From Nakamurella panacisegetis (GTDB taxonomy: Bacteria; Actinomycetota; Actinomycetes; Mycobacteriales; Nakamurellaceae): a DNA stretch of 64,000 nt. The notes below the pieces were generated by a model that made no database searches, had not been told where the DNA came from, and worked only from the letters and a program-made list of their open reading frames with translations. This document shows, piece after piece, positions 28,520 through 35,787 of this stretch. The position numbers and the translations under genes were made by a program. Each line of letters starts with the position of its first letter. The first letter of the stretch is position 1. The stretch is from the NCBI RefSeq assembly GCF_900104535.1, contig NZ_LT629710.1, positions 2,542,001-2,606,000 of the forward strand, in the 5' to 3' direction.

Positions 28520-29479
28520 CTACGGGTTTGAGAGCGCAGCGGTTTGCTGGGCTCTGATTTGAGCGTAGTGGGCCTGCTCGAGTTCGACCGGTGGGAGGTC
28601 GCCGTTGTGCTCGTACAGGCGGCGGTGGTTGAACCAGTCGACCCATTCCAGGGTGGCGACTTCGACCTGCTCGACGGTCCGCCACGGGCCGCGGGGCTTG
28701 ATCAGCTCGGTCTTGTAGAGCCCGTTGATCGTCTCGGCCAGAGCATTGTCGAAACTGTCCCCGGTGCGACCAACGGAGGCGTCGATGCCGGCGTCGGCCA
28801 GCCGCTCGGTGAACGCCACAGACGTATATTGAGATCCGCGGTCGTTGTGGTGAATCAGCCCCGAAAGGTCCTGCACCCCTTCACGTTGCCGGGTCCAGAT
28901 CGCGTGCTCGATGGCGTCCAGGACGAGTTGCGCGGTCATCGTGGTCGCCGATCGCCACCCCACGATCCGACGGGAGTAGGCATCGATCACGAACGCCACG
29001 TACACCCACCCGGACCACGTCGAAACATACGTGAAGTCGGCCACCCATAGGCGATCTGGCGCCTCCGGGTCGAAATGACGATCCACCAGATCACTGGCCC
29101 GTTGCGCTTGCGGGTCGGCGATAGTGGTGCGTTTGACCTTGCCCCGACGAGCCCCGACCAGACCGAGCCGGCGCATCAGCCGCTCCACCGTGCACCGGGC
29201 CACCGCGGTGCCCTCCCGGTTCAGCGTCAACCACACCTTCCGCGCCCCGTAGACGCCGTAGTTCTCCGCATGCACCGCACTGACCTGCGCGGACAGCGCC
29301 TCGTCCCGGACAGCGCGGGCGGAGGGCTGCTGGTGGGTGCGGTCGTAGTAGGTGGACGACGCGATCTTGCAGCCGTGCTCGGTGAGCACCCGGCAGATCG
29401 TCCCGACGCCGTATTCCGCCTTGTGCTGATCGATGTAGCTGATGATCACTTCTGTCGGCGGTCGAGCTCCGCCGCGAAA
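28520..29479 (-). CDS. IS3 transposase OrfB (DDE catalytic part)
   Basis: About 320 residues of rve-type integrase core after the frameshift. It contains the HTH_21-like region (YIDQHKAEYGVGTICRVLTEHGCKIASSTYYDR) and the DDE triad: Asp in WVADFTYV, Asp in HHNDRGSQY, Glu in DNALAETINGLYKTELI. It has no good start of its own. It is entered from OrfA by a -1 slip on TTTTTT at 29477-29482, giving an OrfAB fusion. Confidence 0.93.
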   Translation of the reverse strand, partial: FRGGARPPTEVIISYIDQHKAEYGVGTICRVLTEHGCKIASSTYYDRTHQQPSARAVRDEALSAQVSAVHAENYGVYGARKVWLTLNREGTAVARCTVERLMRRLGLVGARRGKVKRTTIADPQAQRASDLVDRHFDPEAPDRLWVADFTYVSTWSGWVYVAFVIDAYSRRIVGWRSATTMTAQLVLDAIEHAIWTRQREGVQDLSGLIHHNDRGSQYTSVAFTERLADAGIDASVGRTGDSFDNALAETINGLYKTELIKPRGPWRTVEQVEVATLEWVDWFNHRRLYEHNGDLPPVELEQAHYAQIRAQQTAALSNP

Positions 29480-29769
29480 AAAGTTGACGCCGACTTCAAT
29501 ATCTCGTTGGCCCGCTTCAACTCTCGGTTCTCCGCCCGCAACTTCCGCAGCTCCTCCGCCGCCTCGGAGGACACCCCCGGCCGTTTGCCGGCATCGACCT
29601 CGGCGCGGCGGACCCAGTTCTGCACCGTCTGCGCAGTCCCGATCCCCAACTTCGCCGCGACCGACTCCACCGCCGCCCACTCCGACCCATGATCGGACCG
29701 GATCTCCGCCACCATCCGCACCGCCCGGTCCTTCAACTCGGCCGGGTACCGCTTCGACGTACTCGCCAT
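29446..29769 (-). CDS. IS3 transposase OrfA
   Basis: A 107-aa helix-turn-helix protein: RYPAELKDRAVRMVAEI, VAAKLGIGTAQTVQNWVRRAEV, then a leucine-zipper-like coiled coil LRKLRAENRELKRANEILKSAS. It overlaps OrfB and contains the slippery T6. Confidence 0.93.
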   Translation of the reverse strand: MASTSKRYPAELKDRAVRMVAEIRSDHGSEWAAVESVAAKLGIGTAQTVQNWVRRAEVDAGKRPGVSSEAAEELRKLRAENRELKRANEILKSASTFFAAELDRRQK

Positions 29770-29820
29770 GACTCCATCTTTCCTAACAAGAGGAGTGTCC
29801 GGACATGCCGGGGTGGTTCA

Positions 29821-29860
29821 AACCTGCGGCAATGTCGTCCTGAACGATTGGGTTGCTCAT
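29821..29860 (-). pseudogene. Truncated phage gene start
   Basis: ATG at 29860 overlaps the stop of the preceding tail-type gene (TAATG) and begins MSNPIVQDDIAAGL before hitting the IS3 end. The continuation across the IS does not match the portal N-terminus in any obvious way, so this is the leftover start of a different gene. Confidence 0.5.
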
Positions 29861-30402
29861 TAGAATAAGATCCAGTTGGTGCCGTTGGAGTAGAGCCGGT
29901 AGTAGCCGTAGGCGGTGTTGATGACTTTGGTAGAGGCTCCGTTGATCGTCTGAGATGAGGTCGTGCCAATCGTGATGTTGTTCGTGTTGGCTGAACCAGT
30001 CTCGTCGATGATGATGTACACCTGACCCGAGACTGACACCGCGGTCGGAAGGGTCACCGTTCGTGCTGCCGTCAGGGTCGCGTAGGCGACGAGGTAGTCG
30101 GTCACAAGCACCGTATAGGCGAGGTCGAAAACGGCCGTACGTTTGACGATCTGACCCCCGCCCAGAACGATCTGGCCGGTGGCGACGCTCTGCAGGATGA
30201 GCTGACCCGAACCCTTACCGTCGATGGACATTGCCTCGTTCGTCCCGGACGATCTGGAGGTAAGGGCTATGCCGCCGCCTGCAGCTGCACCCTTGACGTT
30301 CAAGCCAGTAGCCACCGACGTCGTAGATGCGTCGATGTTGAGAGTTGGGTTGGTGGTGCTGGCGTGTCCCCGGTGGATGAGGCCGAGTTGATTTAGAGTC
30401 CT
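29860..30402 (-). pseudogene. Phage tail-fibre/structural-type protein, 5'-truncated by IS
   Basis: About 180 residues: TLNIDASTTSVATGLNVKGAAAGGGIALTSRSSGTNEAMSIDGKGSGQLILQSVATGQIVLGGGQIV, then RTVTLPTAVSVSGQVYIIIDETGSANTNNITIG and a C-terminal TAYGYYRLYSNGTNWILF. The Gly/Ser/Thr-rich beta repeats and NTNNITI / YSNGTNW ending are typical of phage tail-fibre or tail-spike trimerising ends. The 5' end is replaced by a second IS3 element, so the first residues of the open frame are IS-derived. Confidence 0.65.
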
Positions 30403-30430
30403 GTTGCCCCAGGTGAGGGGCAGGAAGGAC

Positions 30431-30721
30431 ATGATCGGGATGGCTGGTAGGAAGCGTCATTCGGCGGAGGACATTGTTCGCAAGCTGCGCCGGGCGGATG
30501 AGTTGACCGCTGCGGGGAGGACGATGGAAGAGGTCGCCGCGGAGCTGGAGGTGTCGGCGCCGACGTTGTACAACTGGCGCCGGCAGTACGGCGGGTTGGA
30601 CGGCGACTCCGCGAAAGAACTCAAGGACCTCCGAGAACAGAACAGCCGACTGAAGCGGCTGCTGGCCGAAGCGGAGCTGGAGAAGGACGCCTTGCGGGAG
30701 GTGGCCAAGGGAAAATTCTGA
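30431..30721 (+). CDS. IS3 transposase OrfA (second element)
   Basis: A 96-aa protein. MAGRKRHSAEDIVRKLRRADEL, then a helix-turn-helix (TMEEVAAELEVSAPTLYNWRRQYG) and a coiled coil (ELKDLREQNSRLKRLLAEAELEKDALREVAKGKF). This is the IS3-type HTH_Tnp_1 domain and is unrelated in detail to the first element's OrfA. ATG at 30431 has AGGAAGGA just upstream. Confidence 0.92.
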   Translation: MIGMAGRKRHSAEDIVRKLRRADELTAAGRTMEEVAAELEVSAPTLYNWRRQYGGLDGDSAKELKDLREQNSRLKRLLAEAELEKDALREVAKGKF

Positions 30722-30729
30722 GCCCGGCA

Positions 30730-31602
30730 GTGGCACGCCGCGCGGTGGACATGCTCATCGACACAATGAAGCTGTCACAGCGGTTGGCGTGCAAAGCTGT
30801 TGGGCTCAACCGGTCCACCTACCAGCGCCGCCCGATCGCCCAAACCCCCGCGGACCCGGACGCTGACCTGCGGGCCTGGCTGCGCCGCTACGCCACCGGG
30901 CACCCGCTGCACGGGTTCCGGCGAGCCTGGGCTGCGTTGCGGCACGACGAGGGCCGGCAGGTGAACAAGAAAAAGGTCCACCGCCTCTGGATGGACGAAG
31001 GACTGCAGGTGAGGATCTACCACCCCCGCAAACGCGTCGGCATCAACAGCGTCCCGCAGATCGCGGCGGACGCGCCGAAGGTGGTGTGGGCCATCGACTT
31101 CCAATACGACTCGACCGTCGACGGGAAGGCCATCAAGATCGCGTCGATGATCGACGAACACACCCGGCAGTCGATGCTGCACATCGTCGAGCGGTCGATC
31201 ACCGCCGACCGCCTGGTCACACACCTGCAGCAGGCGTTCGACGAGTGCGGCGGCCCACCCCGGGTGCTGCGGATGGACAACGGCCCCGAGTTCATCTCCG
31301 ATGCACTGCAGGACTTTTGCCGCAACAAGGTCGGCCTGATCTACATCCCGCCCGGCACGCCCTGGAACAACGGGCACATCGAATCGTTCAACAACCGACT
31401 CCGAAGGGAATGCCTGAACCGCAACCACTGGACGAACCTCCGAGAAGCCCGAGTGGTCATCGGCGACTTCAAGGAAGACCACAACCATCGGCACCGCCAC
31501 TCGGCGCTGGGCTACCTCACACCCGCCGAGTACGGTGCCCAGTGCACCCACACCCACCAAACGGTGGGCTGTGAGATCGAACCATCAACCCCAAGGCTCT
31601 AG
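30730..31602 (+). CDS. IS3 transposase OrfB (second element)
   Basis: A 290-aa integrase-core protein. LACKAVGLNRSTYQRRP is followed by the DDE residues: Asp in VWAIDFQYDS, Asp in VLRMDNGPEF, Glu in WNNGHIESFNNRLRRECLN. The C-terminal NHRHRHSALGYLTPAEYG is an IS3-family hallmark. It begins at GTG 30730, nine bases after the orfA stop, and could be made as a fusion or by re-initiation. Full length and intact. Confidence 0.93.
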   Translation: MARRAVDMLIDTMKLSQRLACKAVGLNRSTYQRRPIAQTPADPDADLRAWLRRYATGHPLHGFRRAWAALRHDEGRQVNKKKVHRLWMDEGLQVRIYHPRKRVGINSVPQIAADAPKVVWAIDFQYDSTVDGKAIKIASMIDEHTRQSMLHIVERSITADRLVTHLQQAFDECGGPPRVLRMDNGPEFISDALQDFCRNKVGLIYIPPGTPWNNGHIESFNNRLRRECLNRNHWTNLREARVVIGDFKEDHNHRHRHSALGYLTPAEYGAQCTHTHQTVGCEIEPSTPRL

Positions 31603-31634
31603 CACTGCCCGGCCTACAAAACGGGGACCTGCCA

Positions 31635-31850
31635 GTCCCACTGACCTGCCTTGATCGAGTCGATCAGAGCGTCATACGCGGGTCGCTTAACTCCATCTTT
31701 CCACGCCGTCGTGTCATTATCGCAGTACTCTGCGACGATCTCCCAGCCGCGCAACCTGCAGTATTCCTGGCAGTCCTCTAGCTGGCGTTCGACTCCCAGT
31801 CCCGTTTGGCGGGGATCTTGCGACAGACGAGTATAGATTGCGGCTCTCAT
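31635..31850 (-). pseudogene. Serine recombinase (phage integrase), N-terminal fragment
   Basis: RAAIYTRLSQDPRQTGLGVERQLEDCQEYCRLRGWEIV is the resolvase-domain N-terminus with the catalytic Ser in TRLSQD, followed by DNDTTAWKDGVKRPAYDALIDSIKAGQWD. The second IS3 element cuts it after about 72 residues, removing the rest of the catalytic domain and the whole DNA-binding part. It starts at an ATGA overlap with the HNH gene. This was presumably the prophage integrase. Confidence 0.88.
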
Positions 31851-32356
31851 GATTCGTCCGGAACGGTGTTAAGGTAGGCGAATTCACCAAAAAACTCAGT
31901 CGCCGCATGATTGTAAGCGCGAGCGGCCTCATCCTTGGAGCCGAAACACCCCAGGCTCATCTGCCTCTTGTTGGGCGTTATGTAAGCCCGCCATCTCGAC
32001 TTATAGGCACACACACCTTTGTATCCGGACTTGTTCCGCCTTGTCGGCCGGATGTTTTGGTTGTTTTGGCGCTGTGTGCAAACTCGCAGATTTGAACGAC
32101 GGTTGTCGAGTCGGTTGTGATTTATGTGATCAACATGATCCTGAACGCTGGTGACCGCCATTATCAGACGGTGCATCCTGAGTTGTTTGACTAGACGACG
32201 GTGCGTGATCGGCTCAAACCCCAAATGAAGGGTCGTCGCTGCACTTCCCTCGGTGCTGAGGTGCCACGTGTACTTGTTGATTAGTTCGAAGTCGCGGTCA
32301 TCGATGATGACGTACTTCCCGGTCGCGGCATTGCCGCCGAGATGGATCTTTTTCAT
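31847..32356 (-). CDS. HNH homing-type endonuclease with AP2 DNA-binding domain
   Basis: A 169-aa protein. An N-terminal region (HLGGNAATGKYVIIDDRDFELINKYTWHL) precedes an HNH motif (DHVDHINHNRLDNRRSNLRVCTQRQNNQN), then an AP2 domain (SGYKGVCAYKSRWRAYITPNKRQMSLGCFGSKDEAARAYNHAATEFFGEFAYLN). This domain order is common in free-standing phage homing endonucleases. ATG at 32356 was preferred to the longer open frame. It overlaps the integrase fragment by ATGA. GC content is lower than the chromosome. Confidence 0.9.
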   Translation of the reverse strand: MKKIHLGGNAATGKYVIIDDRDFELINKYTWHLSTEGSAATTLHLGFEPITHRRLVKQLRMHRLIMAVTSVQDHVDHINHNRLDNRRSNLRVCTQRQNNQNIRPTRRNKSGYKGVCAYKSRWRAYITPNKRQMSLGCFGSKDEAARAYNHAATEFFGEFAYLNTVPDES

Positions 32357-32423
32357 GTGTCTTGCTTGCCTGCTTAACTGCCTCTCATTATCGCACGATC
32401 GACAAAATGGTACAATTGTTCGA

Positions 32424-32455
32424 GACCGCCCCGAGCTTGCCTGCTTCGGGCGGTC
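32424..32455. terminator. Hairpin near the island's right end
   Basis: A stem of about 13 bp with one mismatch (GACCGCCCCGAGC with GCTTCGGGCGGTC), loop TTGCCT, followed by GTTCT. It lies 78 bp inside the right junction and may end a transcript of the element. Confidence 0.5.
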
Positions 32456-32533
32456 GTTCTGGTTCAGGAACTTGTCTTCGCAGGTCACAACAGGGGCCAC
32501 GAGCTTCCTCCAACGCGGGGATTGACTAGTCCT

Positions 32534-32652
32534 CGGTCGGCACCGTGGTGGCGGCGGCGTTCGCGGCGGTGTTGTACAAGATCGTCACGGGCGGTTCGGT
32601 GGTGTCGGGGTTGACGAGTCTGATCAATTCCGCGCTGCACACGTCGCTGTGA
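32534..32652 (+). pseudogene. DUF4244 pilin 3' fragment, copy 2
   Basis: It encodes only the last 38 residues, VGTVVAAAFAAVLYKIVTGG... to the stop, identical to copy 1. The leader, the prepilin cleavage site and the start codon are missing. The join to island sequence is at 32533/32534. Confidence 0.9.
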
Positions 32653-33038
32653 TCGCGGCCCGGTCCCGGTCGGGCGGTGGCCGGCCGGATGCGGTCTTGA
32701 GGCAGCGGGGCAGTGTGACCGTGGAGGCGGCGCTGGTGCTGGCGGTGCTGATGGTCGTGGTGGGGGCCGGTCTGGCCGGGATCGGGTGCGTGATTGCGCA
32801 GTTGCGGTGTGCCGATGCGGCGCGGGAGGCGGCTCGGCTGGTGGGTCGGGGTGATGCCGATGCCGCGGTGGCGGCGGTGGCCGCGATCGCTCCGTCGGGG
32901 GCCGTGCTCAGTGTGCGGGTGGGTGGGGATCTGGTGACGGCCACGGTGGTGGCGGGGGCGGTGAGTGGGCTGTTGCCGGGGGTGTCGGTGCGGGCCAGTG
33001 CGAGCGCGGCGCGGGAGGAGGGGGTCACGGGTGGGTGA
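32649..33038 (+). CDS. TadE-like pseudopilin, copy 2
   Basis: A 129-aa protein with the same amino-acid sequence as the gene at 18960; the two bases that differ are synonymous. The GTG start overlaps the fragmentary DUF4244 stop, so it may depend on read-through from the island for expression. Confidence 0.8.
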   Translation: MIAARSRSGGGRPDAVLRQRGSVTVEAALVLAVLMVVVGAGLAGIGCVIAQLRCADAAREAARLVGRGDADAAVAAVAAIAPSGAVLSVRVGGDLVTATVVAGAVSGLLPGVSVRASASAAREEGVTGG

Positions 33039-33372
33039 GGATCGGGATGCGGGGGTGGCCACGGTGTTCGTCGCCTTGGTGGTGGGTGTGCTGTTGGTCG
33101 TGGCCGGGTTGGGGATTCGGTTGGGTGGGGTGGTGATCGCGCGGGAGCGGGCGGAGACGGCGGCGGATCTGGGGGCGTTGGCCGGGGCGGCGCGGGCGCT
33201 GTGGGGTCAGGGGGTGGCGTGTGCGCGGGCGGGGTCGGTGGTGTCGGGCAATGGTGGGTTGATGGTGTCGTGTGTGGTGCAGGGTTTTGATGTGCTGGTG
33301 GAGGCGCGGGTGGGTACGTGGGGTGGTTCGGCCTCCGGTCGGGCTCGGGCTGGGCCGGTGGAGACGGGGTGA
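33031..33372 (+). CDS. TadF/Rv3654c-like protein, copy 2
   Basis: 113 aa from GTG 33031: GEDRDAGVATVFVALVVGVLLVVAGLGIRLGG helix, then ERAETAADLGALAGAARALWGQG, ending ARAGPVETG. This is the normal length for the family. Compared with copy 1 it has a few substitutions (Val to Ile twice, Ala to Thr, Val to Ala) and keeps the original stop. It is convergent with the helicase gene, the usual neighbour of the tad locus. Confidence 0.78.
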   Translation: MGEDRDAGVATVFVALVVGVLLVVAGLGIRLGGVVIARERAETAADLGALAGAARALWGQGVACARAGSVVSGNGGLMVSCVVQGFDVLVEARVGTWGGSASGRARAGPVETG

Positions 33373-33390
33373 ATCGATACCGACCGCATT

Positions 33391-33422
33391 GCCCTCACAG
33401 CGCGGCGTCACGCCGTGAGGGC
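33391..33422. terminator. Hairpin between convergent tadF copy 2 and helicase
   Basis: Outer stem GCCCTCAC/GTGAGGGC, inner GGCGT/ACGCC. It overlaps the helicase stop codon and could serve both genes. Confidence 0.6.
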
Positions 33423-35738
33423 TACCGGCGTCCGGGCGGCCATCGCTTGCACGACCAGATCGAGCACGACCACCGCACCGGCTTTGTCCAGCGGCTGGTT
33501 CCCGTTGCCGCACTTGGGGGATTGCACACACGACGGGCAGCCGGCGGCGCAGGGGCACAATCGCACGGCCTCGCGGACGGCGGTGAGCCACTGCCCGAGC
33601 ACAGCATGCCCGCGGTCGGCGAAGCCCGCGCCGCCCGGGAAACCGTCGTAGACGATGACGGTGGGTTCGCCGGTGTCGGGGTGCAGGTTCGTGGACAGGC
33701 CGCCGATGTCCCACCGGTCGCAACCTGCGAACAGCGGCAGCAGGCCGATCGCGGCGTGCTCGGCGGCGTGCAACGACCCGGGGATGTCCCGGTCGAGAAG
33801 ACCGGCCCCGCACAGGGTGTCGTGGTCGATCGTGTACCAGACGGCCCGGGTGTGCAGGGTGTGCTCGGGCATGTCGAGCCCGATCATGTCGATCATCTCG
33901 CCACCCGGGCGCCGGCGCAGGTAGCCCACGACCTGCTCCGTCACACAAACCTTGCCCAGGCCGACCCGGATGCCCGTCGGGTAGGTGTCGGTCACCTGGG
34001 TCTCGGTTATCTCGACGGTCGAGACGGACCGGGCGATCGTCGTCCATTCCGGGCGGTCGAGATGGACCAGGGCCACACCCGATTCCAGATCGAGGTCGAG
34101 CACCGAATACGTCTGGCCGCGATGCAGGTGCACTGCTCCTGGATGTACGGCGGCCGGCGCCCGTGCCTCGTCGACCGTGCCGAGCAGGCGGCCGGAGTCC
34201 TCCTCGACGATGGCGATCTGACCGCCGCCCGACCCGCGCAGGTCGACCTGGTCGGCCGGATGCCGGGTCTCGTGGTGGAACCAGCCGGAAGGCCTGGCCC
34301 GCAACACCTTCTGCCGCACCAGGTCCGCGATCACCGACGTCGTCGATTCCCCGAACAGTTCGAGGTCGTCGTCGGTCAGGCGATGCTCGGCCGCGGCGCA
34401 GGCCAAGTGCGGACCCAGGATGTGCGGATTGCCGGGGTCGATCACCGGGGCTTCCACCGGCTTGCCGAACACGGCCTCCGGGTGGTGCACCAGGTAGGAG
34501 TCCAACGGGTCCTCGCGCGCCACGAAGACCACCAGCGCCCGTTGGTCGCCGCGCCCGGCTCGCCCGGCCTGCTGCCAGACCGACGCCAGCGTCCCGGGAT
34601 ATCCGGCCAGCAGGGCGGCATCGAGCCCCGCGATGTCGACGCCGAGTTCCAACGCGTTGGTGGTGGCGACACCGAGCAGGGCGCCGCTGCCCAACGCGCG
34701 CTCCAGTTCCCGCCGCTCCTCCGGGAGATACCCGCCCCGGTACGCGGCCACCCGGTCGACCAGATCCGGGTCGGTGTCGCCGAGGCGCCGGCGGGCCGTC
34801 ATGGCGGTCTGCTCGGCCCCGTGCCGGGACCGGACGAAGGTCAGAGTCCGCGCGCCGGCCGAGACCAGGTCGGCCATCATCCGGGCCGCCTCATTCGGCG
34901 CGGACCGCCGCACCGGCGCGCCGTTCTCGCCCTCGACATCCACCATGACCGGGGGTTCCCACAGGACGAAGTCGGCGCCGGACCGGGGTGCGCTGTCCAC
35001 GGTCACCGCGGCGGCGTCGGACCCGATCAGACGACGGGCAGCGACCGCCGGATCGGCGACCGTGGCCGACGCCAGCAGGAATACCGGATCGGCCCCGTAC
35101 ATCCGGGCCAGCCGCCGCAGCCGCCGGATCACCAGGGCGACGTGGGAACCGAAGACGCCGCGGTAGGCGTGACACTCGTCGATCACCACGTACTTCAGGT
35201 TCCGCAGCACCCGGGCCCACCGGGCGTGGGCCGGGAGCACACCCCGGTGCAGCATGTCGGGATTGGTCAGGATCAGCCGGGCGTGGGACCGGACCCAGTC
35301 CCGCTCCTCCATCGGGGTGTCGCCGTCGAACAGTGCGGGCCGGACCCCGAGCAGGCCGAGCGACTCGATCGAGGCCAGTTGGTCAACGGCGAGGGCCTTG
35401 GTCGGGGAGAAGTACAACGCGCAGGCCGTCGGGTCGGCCATGAGATCGGCCAGTACGGGCAGCTGGTAGCCGAGGGACTTGCCGGAGGCGGTGCCGGTGG
35501 AGACGATGACGTGCCGGCCCCCGTGGGCGAGCTCGGCGGTGTCGGCCTGGTGCTGCCAGGGTGCGTGAATGCCCTTGCGGGCCAGCGCGGTGCGAACCAG
35601 ATCGGGCGTCCAGTCCGGCCACGGGGCCGTCCGGCCCTCCTGGCGCGGCAGCCGCTCGACGTGCGTGACGGCCGACGGGTCGCCCCCCCGGCGCAGCACG
35701 GCGAGCAGGTCGTCGCTGCGGCGGTCGAGGGCGGTCAC
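33408..35738 (-). CDS. DEAD/DEAH-box helicase with DUF1998 zinc domain (MrfA/YprA type)
   Basis: A 776-aa superfamily 2 helicase. Motif I STGTASGKSLGYQ, motif II IDECHAY (DECH), motif III LASATVADP, motif VI QQAGRAGRGD. The C-terminal DUF1998 region has four clustered Cys (CPCAAGCPSCVQSPKC). This matches B. subtilis MrfA, which takes part in mitomycin-lesion repair, and mycobacterial Rv3649. GTG at 35738 has GGGAGAA 8 nt upstream; an ATG 15 codons earlier is less likely. It lies next to the tad locus in the same order as in mycobacteria. Confidence 0.9.
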   Translation of the reverse strand: MTALDRRSDDLLAVLRRGGDPSAVTHVERLPRQEGRTAPWPDWTPDLVRTALARKGIHAPWQHQADTAELAHGGRHVIVSTGTASGKSLGYQLPVLADLMADPTACALYFSPTKALAVDQLASIESLGLLGVRPALFDGDTPMEERDWVRSHARLILTNPDMLHRGVLPAHARWARVLRNLKYVVIDECHAYRGVFGSHVALVIRRLRRLARMYGADPVFLLASATVADPAVAARRLIGSDAAAVTVDSAPRSGADFVLWEPPVMVDVEGENGAPVRRSAPNEAARMMADLVSAGARTLTFVRSRHGAEQTAMTARRRLGDTDPDLVDRVAAYRGGYLPEERRELERALGSGALLGVATTNALELGVDIAGLDAALLAGYPGTLASVWQQAGRAGRGDQRALVVFVAREDPLDSYLVHHPEAVFGKPVEAPVIDPGNPHILGPHLACAAAEHRLTDDDLELFGESTTSVIADLVRQKVLRARPSGWFHHETRHPADQVDLRGSGGGQIAIVEEDSGRLLGTVDEARAPAAVHPGAVHLHRGQTYSVLDLDLESGVALVHLDRPEWTTIARSVSTVEITETQVTDTYPTGIRVGLGKVCVTEQVVGYLRRRPGGEMIDMIGLDMPEHTLHTRAVWYTIDHDTLCGAGLLDRDIPGSLHAAEHAAIGLLPLFAGCDRWDIGGLSTNLHPDTGEPTVIVYDGFPGGAGFADRGHAVLGQWLTAVREAVRLCPCAAGCPSCVQSPKCGNGNQPLDKAGAVVVLDLVVQAMAARTPVALTA

Positions 35739-35787
35739 CGGATCATTCTCCCGCTCCGGGCCGGCATTGCCGGCCAGCCACACGCGA

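Larger units (their letters stand above)
28494..29820 (-). mobile_element. IS3-family insertion sequence (1327 bp)
   Basis: Perfect 26-bp terminal inverted repeats at 28494-28519 and 29795-29820 (beginning TGAACCACCCCGGCATGTCC). It encodes orfA and orfB with a -1 slippery T6. The bases next to the two ends (GGG on the left, AAC on the right) do not match, so there is no target duplication. Confidence 0.95.
30403..31634 (+). mobile_element. Second IS3-family element (ends approximate)
   Basis: Defined by orfA and orfB and by the points where phage coding sequence stops: a tail gene on the left and a serine recombinase on the right (after Gly-Gln-Trp-Asp at 31635). I could not find convincing terminal repeats, so one end may be degraded or truncated. 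Confidence 0.75.
32534..33372 (+). repeat. Direct repeat, right copy (pilin genes)
   Basis: Partner of 18845-19683, offset 13,689 bp. Perfect identity from 32534 to 32969, about 95% after that, with the indel at the 3' end. Confidence 0.95.

Noticed and set aside
18845-33372. Duplication as an assembly artefact
   Set aside because: The copies differ by about 20 substitutions and an indel and have different flanks, so a simple collapse or duplication of one read set would not produce this; still worth long-read confirmation.
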